From an uncultured Sphingobium sp. (GTDB lineage Bacteria; Pseudomonadota; Alphaproteobacteria; Sphingomonadales; Sphingomonadaceae), in contig CAMPHJ010000009.1 in assembly GCA_946885845.1 (NCBI GenBank), positions 18,039-82,038 on the forward strand: DNA of 64,000 nucleotides, written 5' to 3'. Within the stretch, counting starts at the first letter, position 1, and each line of letters begins with the position of its first letter. Positions 28,547 through 36,611 of the stretch are shown here, one piece after another. Below the pieces are notes generated by a model that saw nothing but the letters and a program-made list of their open reading frames with translations, ran no database searches and was not told the DNA's origin. The position numbers and the translations under genes were made by a program.

Positions 28547-30052
28547 ATGACACGCCGGGAAAGCATGGCAAATGTTGGCGCGGCGGCGTTGGCGGGAATG
28601 GCTGGAACGGCCAAGGCCGCGGTGACCCGCTCCAGTCCGCTGGACACGCATGACGCATTGGGACTGGCCCAGCTGGTGAGGGACAAGCAGATTTCGCCCA
28701 GCGAACTGCTGGACGCCGCAATCGCCAGAACCGAAGCGCTCAATCCCCGGTTCAACTTCATCGCGCAGAAACATTATGAACATGGTCGGGCGGCCATCGC
28801 CAATGGACTGCCGCAAGGGCCGTTCACCGGCGTTCCGTGGCTGCTGAAAGACTTGAACACCTATATTGCGGGTCTGCCGACGGAAAATGGCAGCCGTTTT
28901 TATAAGGACTATCGTCCTGCGGTGACATCCGAACTCGTCCGGCGGATCGAGCAGGCGGGTTTCGTCATTTTCGGCAAGACGACTGTCCCGGAACTGGGCC
29001 TGACAGGCACGACCGAGAACAAGCTGACCGGCGATACGCGCAATCCGTGGGACGTTAGCCGGATCACCGGCGGGTCATCGGGCGGTGCAGCGGCGGCGGT
29101 GGCGGCCGGTGTGCTGCCTGCCGCTCATGCCACGGACGGTGGCGGATCAATCCGCATTCCGGCGTCCTGCTGCGGCCTGTTCGGGATGAAGCCCAGCCGG
29201 GGACGCGTGCCGATGGGGCCGCCGCGCACGGAAGGCTGGGGCGGATTGTCGGTGCATCATGCTGTCACGCGCAGTGTTCGCGATTCCGCCGCCATTCTGG
29301 ACGCGACGCAGGGGCCGGAGCCGGGAAGCCGCTATGCCGCGCCTACACCTGGCGACACTTTCCTGTCCCACGTGAGCAAAGCCCCCCGCCGTTTGCGGAT
29401 AGCATTGATGCTGGATGCGCCAGCGGGATCGCCGGTTGATCGCGAATGTGTAGAAGCCGCGCGCAAGGCGGCGCGGCTGTGCGAGAACCTGGGCCATCAT
29501 GTGGAGGAAGCCGCGCCAAAGCTGGACATAGCGGCGATGGGTGCGGCCAGTTTCGTGCTGATCGGATCATCGGTCGCGGCAGATATGGCCGATCGCGCGA
29601 AGGCGACCGGCATCGCGATCGGGCCGGATGTGCTGGAGCCGATCACGCTGGGCTTTGTCGCCTATGGCCAGAAAACGACCGGCATGGACTTCGCGCGGGC
29701 GAATAGCACGCTGCAGGCTGCGGCCATTGCGATGGCGCAGTTCATGGCGGACTATGATGTCATCCTGTCGCCGACGCTTGCAGCCCCCCCGCTGAAGCTG
29801 GGGCAGATCAACCTGACCCCTGACGTGGATTTCGCCGCATGGGGTCAGCGCGCGGGGGCATTTTCGCCCTTCACACAGATCGCCAACATGACGGGCCAAC
29901 CCGCAATGTCGGTGCCGCTCGCCATATCCGCTACCGGCCTGCCGATCGGGGTGATGTTCATGGGCCGCTATGGTGATGAGGCCACGCTGTTCCGGCTGGC
30001 GGGTCAGTTGGAACAGGCTGCGCCCTGGAAGAACAGGCGTCCGACGCTTTAA
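28547..30052 (+). CDS. Amidase-signature family hydrolase with Tat-type signal
   Basis: About 501 residues. The catalytic triad is visible: Lys in [11 protein letters not shown], cis-Ser in [11 protein letters not shown] and nucleophile Ser in [12 protein letters not shown]. The N-terminus [20 protein letters not shown] has a twin-arginine motif and a hydrophobic stretch ending in AKAA, so export by Tat is likely; most amidase-signature enzymes are cytoplasmic. ATG 28547 has AGGA six bases upstream, while ATG 28541 touches it. It could cleave an amide conjugate before uptake. Sits in the same rightward series, after the palindromic element. Confidence 0.87.
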   Translation: MTRRESMANVGAAALAGMAGTAKAAVTRSSPLDTHDALGLAQLVRDKQISPSELLDAAIARTEALNPRFNFIAQKHYEHGRAAIANGLPQGPFTGVPWLLKDLNTYIAGLPTENGSRFYKDYRPAVTSELVRRIEQAGFVIFGKTTVPELGLTGTTENKLTGDTRNPWDVSRITGGSSGGAAAAVAAGVLPAAHATDGGGSIRIPASCCGLFGMKPSRGRVPMGPPRTEGWGGLSVHHAVTRSVRDSAAILDATQGPEPGSRYAAPTPGDTFLSHVSKAPRRLRIALMLDAPAGSPVDRECVEAARKAARLCENLGHHVEEAAPKLDIAAMGAASFVLIGSSVAADMADRAKATGIAIGPDVLEPITLGFVAYGQKTTGMDFARANSTLQAAAIAMAQFMADYDVILSPTLAAPPLKLGQINLTPDVDFAAWGQRAGAFSPFTQIANMTGQPAMSVPLAISATGLPIGVMFMGRYGDEATLFRLAGQLEQAAPWKNRRPTL

Positions 30053-30066
30053 GATATTTGGAGAAA

Positions 30067-30147
30067 ATGATGCGCGGATTTGAAGGCAGGGCAGCTATCG
30101 TCGCGGGTGACGGGTGCGTCAGCCGCCGCTCTCTGCTGCGGGACTGA
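30067..30147 (+). pseudogene. Leader-like small ORF resembling an SDR N-terminus
   Basis: ATG at 30067 with GGAGAAA upstream opens a 26-codon frame, MMRGFEGRAAIVAGDGCVSR and six more residues, ending two bases before the MFS start. RGFEGRAAIVAGDG looks like the beginning of a classical SDR (compare KDFEGRVAIITGGSDG in the SDR at 23562-24335), but the cofactor loop breaks down and a stop follows. Best explained as the scar of a deleted SDR gene whose ribosome site now serves the transporter by coupling. Chance is possible in so short a frame. Confidence 0.45.
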
Positions 30148-30149
30148 AG

Positions 30150-31454
30150 ATGCGCATTGCGTCAAACCCGTGGGTCGTGCTGGCGACACTGCTCGCGATT
30201 TACATCATGAACTATGCCGACCGCTATCTGATCACCGGGCTGATCGGCCCGATCAAGGCGCAGTTCGGCATCGGCGACGCCACGGTCGGCATGTTGATGG
30301 GTCCCGCGTTCGTGTTCCTCTATGTAGTGCTGGGCGTTCCCTTCGCTCGCTTGGCGGATCGGACATCGCGGGTTCATATCATCGCGGCGGGGTGCATCCT
30401 GTGGAGCGGCGCGACCATCGCAACAGGCATGGCCAGCGGCGCTGTCAGCCTGACTCTGGCGCGGGTCGCCGTGGGCGTGGGGGAGGCGGCGTTCGTCGCA
30501 CCCGCTTATTCGTTGCTGTCGGATTATTTCCGGCCCGAAAAGCGTGGCCTGGCCTTCGCGATATTGGGGGTGGCGGCTTATGCCGGGCAGATTGCCGGGC
30601 AGGCGGGAGGTCCGGCGATCGCGGCCGTATATGATTGGCGCATGGCCTTTTACAGCATGGGCGCCATCGGCTTGTTCCTAGGCGTGGCCGCCCTGTTCCT
30701 GATCCGGGAGCCGCGACGGAGCAGCACTGGCGCAGAGCAGGTGGTGGTGATGCCGCTTTGGCTGCTGATCCAATGCCTGGGGCGTAATCCGGCCTACATC
30801 TTCATGATGTTCGCGTTCGGCTTTGGCGTGCTGTCGGGCGTGTCGTTCGGCTTCTGGGCCCCGGAACTGTTCACGCGCGCCTACGGGCTTGACCCGGTCA
30901 CGGTGAAGTCGACCTTTGCGTTGAATTTCGGCCTGTCGGGATTGGTGGGCATGCTGTTGTTCGGAACCTTGTCTGACCGGCTTTCCCGGCGCAGTATGAA
31001 ATGGCCGTCCCGCCTTTCGGCGCTGGCGCTCGGCGCGGCCACCGCCGCGATCCTGCTGGCGAGTTGGGCAGGCAATTTCGACATGGCACGCCTGGCAGCC
31101 ATTCCTGCGGGCCTGCTGGGGGGAGGATGGTCGGTGGGTTTCCTGGCCACGCTGCAATATATGCTTCCGCCGCGCATCCGGGCGGCATCCACGGCGATAT
31201 TTCTGGCGGTAACGACCCTGATCGGATTTTTCATCGGGCCGTGGGCGACGGGGTGGTTGAGCCAGGTCATGGGCAATGACGCCGCATCGCTCCGCATGGC
31301 GTTGACCATCGTCATCCCGTTCGGTTTCCTGTCGGCGCTGCTCGGCTGGGCCGCTGGGGCGCGGGTGGAGCGTGACCGGGCCGCACTGGATGTCGCGCTT
31401 TCGATTCGACCTGTCGCCCCTTTGCTGGCAAGACCAGCGGCTGAAAGGGGATGA
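30150..31454 (+). CDS. MFS transporter, spinster-like
   Basis: 434 residues with about twelve membrane spans. The first span LLAIYIMNYADRYLITGLIG and the loop VPFARLADRTSRVHIIAAGC carry the MFS signature between helices 2 and 3; further typical text is AFVAPAYSLLSDYFRPEKRG. N-terminal NYADRxxI is shared with spinster-type and organic-acid MFS proteins, and with the MFS at 57063-58373 ([15 protein letters not shown]). Likely inner-membrane carrier for the pathway substrate or an intermediate. The ATG at 30150 is chosen; a GTG at 30114 is possible. Its stop lies ten bases from the first Lrp gene. Confidence 0.85.
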   Translation: MRIASNPWVVLATLLAIYIMNYADRYLITGLIGPIKAQFGIGDATVGMLMGPAFVFLYVVLGVPFARLADRTSRVHIIAAGCILWSGATIATGMASGAVSLTLARVAVGVGEAAFVAPAYSLLSDYFRPEKRGLAFAILGVAAYAGQIAGQAGGPAIAAVYDWRMAFYSMGAIGLFLGVAALFLIREPRRSSTGAEQVVVMPLWLLIQCLGRNPAYIFMMFAFGFGVLSGVSFGFWAPELFTRAYGLDPVTVKSTFALNFGLSGLVGMLLFGTLSDRLSRRSMKWPSRLSALALGAATAAILLASWAGNFDMARLAAIPAGLLGGGWSVGFLATLQYMLPPRIRAASTAIFLAVTTLIGFFIGPWATGWLSQVMGNDAASLRMALTIVIPFGFLSALLGWAAGARVERDRAALDVALSIRPVAPLLARPAAERG

Positions 31455-31463
31455 GTAAGGTCT

Positions 31464-31943
31464 ATGAGCGAAACCTTCGTGTTCGACGACACGGATCGCA
31501 AGATTGTCGAACAACTGCGGCAAAATGGTCGCGCGACTAATCAGCAGATCGCGGAGTCCCTCAATCTGATCGCTTCCACCGTGTCCACGCGCATCCGGCG
31601 GATGGAAGAAGCCGGGATGCTGCGTGTGGTCGCTGTGTCGGACTTTGCGGTCCATGGCTATCACGTCATCATTCATGTGGCCGTCCAGGTCAGCGGGCGG
31701 CCCGCACTGGACGTCGCGGAAGATCTGGCGGAATTCCCCGAAGTCTTTGCCGCGCATCTTGTCACCGGCAGTTATGAAATAAGCCTGCTGCTGACGCTGC
31801 GTGACATTGATGAGCTGCCGTCCCTGATCACGGATCGATTGTCGAAAGTACCGGGCATAAAGTCGATGATCCCTGCGGTCGGGCTGGATGTCGTTCGCTA
31901 TGGCCTAGATACCGGCCCGATCGACAGCAGGAGGCTTGCATGA
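31464..31943 (+). CDS. Lrp/AsnC-family regulator 1
   Basis: 159 residues: an N-terminal winged helix-turn-helix (DDTDRKIVEQLRQNGRATNQ, then IAESLNLIASTVSTRIRRME) and a C-terminal ligand-binding RAM domain (VIIHVAVQVSGRP, FPEVFAAHLVTGSYEISLLL). Such proteins form dimers to octamers and respond to small molecules. The stop overlaps the start of a second Lrp gene by four bases (ATGA). It lies within the catabolic series and is a candidate binder of the shared 26-bp element. Confidence 0.9.
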   Translation: MSETFVFDDTDRKIVEQLRQNGRATNQQIAESLNLIASTVSTRIRRMEEAGMLRVVAVSDFAVHGYHVIIHVAVQVSGRPALDVAEDLAEFPEVFAAHLVTGSYEISLLLTLRDIDELPSLITDRLSKVPGIKSMIPAVGLDVVRYGLDTGPIDSRRLA

Positions 31944-32419
31944 GCAGACCCGATCTGGACGATCTGGATCACCAGCTGATCAGCATATTGGCGCAGGATG
32001 CGCGCGTTTCAAATCGCAAGATCGCGAGCGACCTGGGCGTCAATGAAGGCACGGTCAGGGGTCGGATCAAACGGTTGCAGCAGGAAAGGCTGATCGCCTT
32101 CACCGCGCTGACCGGCATGAAGCTGGAAAAGGCGACCAACATCGCCTTCATCGCCATTCAGGCCGATGTCGGCCATGTGCGCCAGATCGCGCGCAACATC
32201 GCGGATATTCCGTTGGTGAAGGCGGTGATGATCACCCTTGGCCCATTCAACATCATGGCGACCTGCCTCTACGATGATCTGGATGATCTGCATAAGCTGG
32301 CGTCCGGCAAGGTGTTGGAGGTCGAAGGGGTTCGGCATGTGGAAACGTCGCTGGTGGTCAGGACGGTCAAGTTCAGCAACAGGGTTGTGCGGATCACCGA
32401 CGCGGAGAGCGGAGGCTGA
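31940..32419 (+). CDS. Lrp/AsnC-family regulator 2
   Basis: 159 residues with helix-turn-helix DLDHQLISILAQDARVSNRK, IASDLGVNEGTVRGRIKRLQ and a RAM domain (IAFIAIQADVGHVRQIARNI, MITLGPFNIMATCLYDDLDD). It has the same length as its upstream neighbour but clearly different sequence, so it is not a recent duplicate. The start overlaps the neighbour's stop, so the two are made together and could form mixed oligomers. The 26-bp element lies 20 bases after its stop, before the acyl-CoA dehydrogenase operon. Confidence 0.9.
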   Translation: MSRPDLDDLDHQLISILAQDARVSNRKIASDLGVNEGTVRGRIKRLQQERLIAFTALTGMKLEKATNIAFIAIQADVGHVRQIARNIADIPLVKAVMITLGPFNIMATCLYDDLDDLHKLASGKVLEVEGVRHVETSLVVRTVKFSNRVVRITDAESGG

Positions 32420-32438
32420 CAGGGTCCTAATCGAAATA

Positions 32439-32464
32439 CGGAATTCGTAATGGACAAAAATCCG
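32439..32464 (-). promoter_or_regulatory. 26-bp inverted repeat element, copy 2
   Basis: CGGAATT (32439-32445), 12 bases, AAATCCG (32458-32464). Read on the reverse strand it starts TGCGGATTTTT and ends AATTCCG, matching copy 1 at 24417-24442 with identical overall length. It sits 154 bases upstream of the acyl-CoA dehydrogenase start, with a possible weak -35 (TTGAAG, 32476-32481) just downstream. Confidence 0.55.
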
Positions 32465-32617
32465 CAAATTGATGCTTGAAGTCATATCTAAGCTGGTATA
32501 GCATAATTTCATCGGCTCATTGATGCGTATTATCGACTATGGTCGGGGGAGGCGGCATCATGACACCCCGTGGGGCGTGGGCCTGATTACCAGCCGGATA
32601 TGCAAAGGCAGGCGAAA

Positions 32618-33676
32618 ATGGAATTCGCGTTTTCCGACGAACAAATGATGATTGCAGAGACGGCCGGAGCCTTCTTCGCTGAAAATGCCACCAGTGATCG
32701 TACACGCAAGGCGATGGCGACCGACGGCATCGACCGCGCGTTATGGCACGGCTTTTGTCAGGAACTGGGCCTGTCCGGCATCGGCCTTCCCGAAAGCGCC
32801 GGGGGTGCGGGGCTGGGCATGGTCGAACTGGCCATCATCGCGCAAGCGGCAGGGGCGCAGGTCGCCGCCCTGCCGATGCTGGGCAGTCTGGCTCAGGCGG
32901 CGCAGGCGGTCGCGGCGGGCGGTGGTGAGGCTCAGCAGACGCAATGGCTGCCCCAGTTGATTTCCGGGGAGGCCATCGCCGGCTATTTTCATGACGCCGC
33001 GTTGCATGCAGACGGGGACCGGCTGACCGGCGGGTCGCGGTTCGTCACCCATGGAGCCAGCACCGACCTGTTCGTCGTCACGGACATGCGTCAGGTATGG
33101 CTCGTCCGCGCCGATGCGCCAGGGGTCAGTGTCACGCCGCAGACCAGCATGGACCAGACGCGTCCTCTGGCCCATGTGCGGCTGAACAATGTTCCGGGTG
33201 AACGGCTTTCCAATCCAACCGCCGCGCTGGCGGCAGCCCATCGCGCAGCCTTCATCACTGCCGCAGCCGAAGCGTTGGGCGGCGCGCAAGCCTGCCTGGA
33301 CCGCACCGTCGCCTATTCGAAAGAGCGCATCCAGTTTGGCCGCCCCATCGGATCCTTCCAGGCCTATAAGCACCGGCTGGCCGACATGATGGTTGAAATC
33401 GAACAGGCGCGATCCGCCGTATACTGGGCTGCCTGCGCCATCGATGAAGGGGCCGATGACGCGGCGATGGCGGTCCATGCCGCCAAATCCTTTGCCACGG
33501 ACACCTATTTCCGCTGCGCCGGGGACATGATCCAGCTGCACGGCGGCATCGGCTTTACATGGGAACATGATGCGCATCTTTTCTTTAAGCGCGCCCGTTC
33601 GCTGCAGACGATGCTGGGCAGCGGCGATTGGCACCGCGAAAGGATTGCCGCGATGATATTGGGAGAAGCGGCATGA
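32618..33676 (+). CDS. Acyl-CoA dehydrogenase, subunit 1 of a likely heteromer
   Basis: 352 residues, FAD acyl-CoA dehydrogenase fold. It starts MEFAFSDEQMMIAETAGAFF and has FGRPIGSFQAYKHRLADMMV and IQLHGGIGFTWEHDAHLFFK. Where medium-chain enzymes carry the catalytic Glu in YEGT, this protein reads MLGSG, so the base is missing or elsewhere. Next to a second, different dehydrogenase gene that overlaps it by four bases, this suggests an alpha2beta2 enzyme as known for steroid side-chain degradation. The start at 32618 is chosen from homology to the family N-terminus; upstream ATG at 32600 is possible. Confidence 0.88.
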   Translation: MEFAFSDEQMMIAETAGAFFAENATSDRTRKAMATDGIDRALWHGFCQELGLSGIGLPESAGGAGLGMVELAIIAQAAGAQVAALPMLGSLAQAAQAVAAGGGEAQQTQWLPQLISGEAIAGYFHDAALHADGDRLTGGSRFVTHGASTDLFVVTDMRQVWLVRADAPGVSVTPQTSMDQTRPLAHVRLNNVPGERLSNPTAALAAAHRAAFITAAAEALGGAQACLDRTVAYSKERIQFGRPIGSFQAYKHRLADMMVEIEQARSAVYWAACAIDEGADDAAMAVHAAKSFATDTYFRCAGDMIQLHGGIGFTWEHDAHLFFKRARSLQTMLGSGDWHRERIAAMILGEAA

Positions 33677-34851
33677 AACTGGGCTTTTCACCGCAAGACG
33701 AACTGTTCCGGCAGGAATGCGCCGATTGGTTGAACGGCCAGATGGCAGGCGAATTCAGCGATATAAAGGGCGTTACCAAGCTGACCGGCAGCCCGGAACG
33801 GCGAAAGGAATGGGAACAGCAGTTGGCCGCCCATCGCTGGTCCTGCATCGGCTGGCCCAGCCAGTGGGGCGGGCGCGACGCGACGCTGGCGCAGCAGGTG
33901 ATCTTTGCCGAAGAATATGCGCGCGCAGGCGTGCCGGGCCGGGTCAACCATATCGGGGTCGAACTGGCGGGGCCGACCATCCTGACGTTCGGCACGGAGG
34001 AGCAGAAGCAGCGTTTCCTGCCCGACATCGCGGCGGGCAAAACCATATTCTGCCAGGGCTTTTCCGAACCCAATGCCGGGTCTGACCTCGCCAGCGTGCG
34101 GACCAAGGCGAGGCTGGAAGGTGATGAGTGGGTCGTCAACGGACAGAAGATATGGACCAGCCTGGCCCATATTTCCGACTGGATTTTCGTCATCACCCGC
34201 ACCGAGGAAGGGTCAAAGGGGCCAAAGGGCCTGACCTTCCTGATGATGCCGATCGACCAGCCGGGCATAGAGATCAGGGGCATTCGCCAGATTAACGGGG
34301 ATGCGGAATTTAACGAGACTTTCTTTACCGATGCACGATGTCCGGCGGATAGCCTGATAGGCGCAGTGGGTGAAGGGTGGCGCATTGCCATGGGGCTGCT
34401 GGCGTTTGAACGCGGCGTGTCCACGCTGGGCCAGCAAATGGGGTTTCGCAATGAACTGGACGAAATCATCGCAGTGGCAAAGGCCAATGGCGCGGCGAAT
34501 GATCCGTTGATCCGCCAGCGGTTGGCCAAGGCAGAGGTCGGCCTGCGCCTGATGCGCTATGGCGCGCTGCGGATGTTGTCGCAGACGGATCATTCCAGCA
34601 TGGATGGCGCGGCGCTGACCTACAAGATTCAGTGGGCCAGCTGGCGCCGTAATCTGGGCGAACTGGCGATGGATGTGCTGGGGCAGGGCGGCGAGATCAG
34701 CGACCATGCGGAATATGAATGGGATACGCTGCCAAACCTGTTCCTGTTTTCGCGATCGGACACCATCTATGGTGGCACCAACCAGATCCAGCGCAACCTG
34801 ATCGCGGAACGCGGCCTGGGCCTGCCTCGTGAGCCGCGCGGGACGGCGTGA
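33673..34851 (+). CDS. Acyl-CoA dehydrogenase, subunit 2 of a likely heteromer
   Basis: 392 residues. N-terminus MKLGFSPQDELFRQECADWL; FAD/substrate motifs FCQGFSEPNAGSDLASVRTK and VNGQKIWTSLAHISDWIF; C-terminus DTIYGGTNQIQRNLIAERGL. The YGGTN replaces the catalytic YEGT of medium-chain enzymes, as in the paired dehydrogenases of steroid degraders. It overlaps subunit 1 (ATGA) and is followed without gap by a thioesterase gene. The pair probably makes an enoyl-CoA from the acid activated by the upstream ligase. Confidence 0.9.
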   Translation: MKLGFSPQDELFRQECADWLNGQMAGEFSDIKGVTKLTGSPERRKEWEQQLAAHRWSCIGWPSQWGGRDATLAQQVIFAEEYARAGVPGRVNHIGVELAGPTILTFGTEEQKQRFLPDIAAGKTIFCQGFSEPNAGSDLASVRTKARLEGDEWVVNGQKIWTSLAHISDWIFVITRTEEGSKGPKGLTFLMMPIDQPGIEIRGIRQINGDAEFNETFFTDARCPADSLIGAVGEGWRIAMGLLAFERGVSTLGQQMGFRNELDEIIAVAKANGAANDPLIRQRLAKAEVGLRLMRYGALRMLSQTDHSSMDGAALTYKIQWASWRRNLGELAMDVLGQGGEISDHAEYEWDTLPNLFLFSRSDTIYGGTNQIQRNLIAERGLGLPREPRGTA

Positions 34852-35280
34852 GTGGCGGAAGAAGAAGATGCCTTTGAACGGTTGAAGAACTTTCCGCCGC
34901 GCGGGCATCATGCGCTGTTGGGCATCTACACCGTTGATAATGGACCCGATTGGGTCGAACTGGCCTGCCCCTTCGCCCCCGGATTCCTGATGGACCTAGA
35001 GTCGGGGTTGGTATCGTCCGGCCCGGTCGTGTCGCTCGTCGATGCTGCGGCGGGCGCGGCGATCATAGCGCGGACGCGGCAGTGGCGCCCCATGGCGACG
35101 TTGGACCTGCACATTGATTATCTTAGACCGGCCCGCGCGGGACAGGCGCTGCATGCGCGTGCGCATTGCCATCATATAACGCGAAAGGTCGCATTTACCC
35201 GTTGCAGCGTCCATAACGGCGATGCGGATCGGCCAATCGCCTCTGCAACCGCCAGCTTTTTCTTCATGGAAGAGTTATGA
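34852..35280 (+). CDS. Hotdog-fold thioesterase (PaaI-like) 1
   Basis: 142 residues. The hotdog helix region SSGPVVSLVDAAAGAAI and the strand MATLDLHIDYLRPARAGQAL mark a PaaI/acyl-CoA thioesterase. It begins with GTG directly after the preceding stop (TGA-GTG); there is no in-frame ATG near, so GTG with coupling is accepted. It could release CoA from a dead-end or final acyl-CoA, or act as a hydratase-like hotdog enzyme. Overlaps the next thioesterase by four bases. Confidence 0.83.
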   Translation: MAEEEDAFERLKNFPPRGHHALLGIYTVDNGPDWVELACPFAPGFLMDLESGLVSSGPVVSLVDAAAGAAIIARTRQWRPMATLDLHIDYLRPARAGQALHARAHCHHITRKVAFTRCSVHNGDADRPIASATASFFFMEEL

Positions 35281-35648
35281 TCGTTCACACGCCCTACGCA
35301 CGGATGCTTGGCATTCAGGCCATGGCTGACGAAGCTGGCGTGACGACGCTGATGATGCCCGCGGCCCCTTCATTGGAAGGCCGGGCGGGTTTTCTATATG
35401 GCGGGGTCATCGCCAGTCTGCTGGAACTGGCGTGCCTGGAAGCGGTCGCGCGGGAAGGGGGCAAGCCCTGGCCCAAGCCCATCAACATGTCGTTCGATTT
35501 CCTGCGCGGCGGGTTGATGATCGACAGCTATGCGCAGGCGCGGTTGGTCCGCATCGGGCGGCAAGTGGCCAACGTCGATGCAACCTGTTGGCAGAAGGAT
35601 CGTGAAAAGCCGGTCGCTACCGGAAGGATGCATCTGCTGCTCGATTGA
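35277..35648 (+). CDS. Hotdog-fold thioesterase (PaaI-like) 2
   Basis: 123 residues. Motifs GRAGFLYGGVIASLLELACL and INMSFDFLRGGLMIDSYAQA are of the PaaI hotdog family, though the usual HGG before the helix reads YGG. Together with the preceding gene it may form a hetero-oligomer; two different adjoining hotdog genes are also known for heterodimeric enoyl hydratases, so hydration rather than thioester hydrolysis is an alternative. Last gene of the rightward series; the next gene converges seven bases away. Confidence 0.8.
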   Translation: MIVHTPYARMLGIQAMADEAGVTTLMMPAAPSLEGRAGFLYGGVIASLLELACLEAVAREGGKPWPKPINMSFDFLRGGLMIDSYAQARLVRIGRQVANVDATCWQKDREKPVATGRMHLLLD

Positions 35649-35654
35649 GCGGCT

Positions 35655-36050
35655 TTATCGCTCCACCAGGCTCTTCAAGGATTTGAGATCGCGGTTCACC
35701 CATTTGATGTCGGCTGCAAAGCGTTCATCGTCCATGCTTGGCTGGCGAAACAAGGTCAGCATGACTTCAGCGCCATCGCCATTTTCGATGACACGCATGG
35801 GAACATGGATGTTGACGCCATCGCCCTGGTCGACATGATGATCCATCACGCCGAAACTGTTATGCGGTGAAAAGCCGATGCGGATAGGGCCTTCGGGGCC
35901 GTCCGCCACCCAATGGTCGCCGTCCTGCCGAAGGCCGGAGTCCACAAGGCCCGACGCCCATTTCGGGAAAAATTCAGGACGCCAGATCATATCGTAAAGC
36001 TCTTGCCAATTGCGATTGATCGTAACGCTGAAAGTGCGGCCTGGCAGCAT
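35655..36050 (-). CDS. SRPBCC-family protein
   Basis: 131 residues of the START/Bet v1-like fold: FSVTINRNWQELYDMIWRPE, FPKWASGLVDSGLRQDGDHW and INIHVPMRVIENG-like strands (here VNIHVPMRVIENGDGAEVML). Such proteins bind hydrophobic ligands or are cyclases; no specific role is evident. The start at 36050 has AAGGAG seven bases upstream; two upstream Met codons are less well supported. It is downstream of rluE-like gene on the same strand with a 16-base gap, so probably part of that housekeeping unit. Confidence 0.72.
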   Translation of the reverse strand: MLPGRTFSVTINRNWQELYDMIWRPEFFPKWASGLVDSGLRQDGDHWVADGPEGPIRIGFSPHNSFGVMDHHVDQGDGVNIHVPMRVIENGDGAEVMLTLFRQPSMDDERFAADIKWVNRDLKSLKSLVER

Positions 36051-36066
36051 TTCGCTTCTCCTTCGT

Positions 36067-36609
36067 TCAGCCGTCATGCCATTCGCCCGGCTGCATACCT
36101 TCAATCGACCAATCCCCGATCCGCCACCGCACCAGCCGTAGTGTCGGGTGCCCTACAGCGGCGGTCATCCTGCGTACCTGCCGGGTTCTGCCTTCCCTGA
36201 TGGTCAGTTCGATCCAGCAGTCCGGCACGCTCTTGCGGAACCGCACCGGCGGGTCGCGCGGCCACAGGTCGGGCGGGTCGATGCGTCTCGCCTGCGCGGG
36301 CAGGGTCATGCCATCCTTCAAACGGACGCCACGCCGCAGCTGCTCCAGCGCGCTTTCCTGCGGATCGCCTTCGACCTGCACGAGGTAGGTTTTCGGCGTC
36401 TTGTATTTTGGGTCAGCGATCCGCGACTGGAGCCTGCCATCATCGGTGAGCAGGAGCAGGCCTTCGCTATCCAGGTCCAGCCGCCCGGCAGGGTAAACGC
36501 CCGGCACGTCGATGAAGGCCGACAATGTCGGGCGCACGGTCTCCGACCGGACGTCGGTGAATTGCGACATCACACCATAGGGTTTGTTGAACAGGATCAG
36601 GCGGGTCAT
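36067..36609 (-). CDS. rluE: rRNA pseudouridine synthase, RluE-like
   Basis: 180 residues, without an S4 domain, which matches RluE (23S rRNA U2457). It begins [17 protein letters not shown], and the catalytic Asp lies in [20 protein letters not shown]; later [22 protein letters not shown] and [13 protein letters not shown] are typical. The frame opens at a TTG at 36615, but ATG 36609 after GAGGA is preferred. It overlaps or abuts the JmjC-type oxygenase gene upstream, another ribosome-modification gene, so the two are probably co-transcribed. Confidence 0.88.
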   Translation of the reverse strand: MTRLILFNKPYGVMSQFTDVRSETVRPTLSAFIDVPGVYPAGRLDLDSEGLLLLTDDGRLQSRIADPKYKTPKTYLVQVEGDPQESALEQLRRGVRLKDGMTLPAQARRIDPPDLWPRDPPVRFRKSVPDCWIELTIREGRTRQVRRMTAAVGHPTLRLVRWRIGDWSIEGMQPGEWHDG

Positions 36610-36611
36610 GC

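Noticed and set aside
27317..28816. 499-codon reverse-strand frame under the Rieske gene
   Set aside because: Antisense to a clear Rieske oxygenase; no recognisable features.
32476..32502. TTGAAG ... TATAGC as a sigma-70 promoter for the dehydrogenase operon
   Set aside because: The spacer is only 15 bases and the -10 is poor, so it is mentioned but not called.
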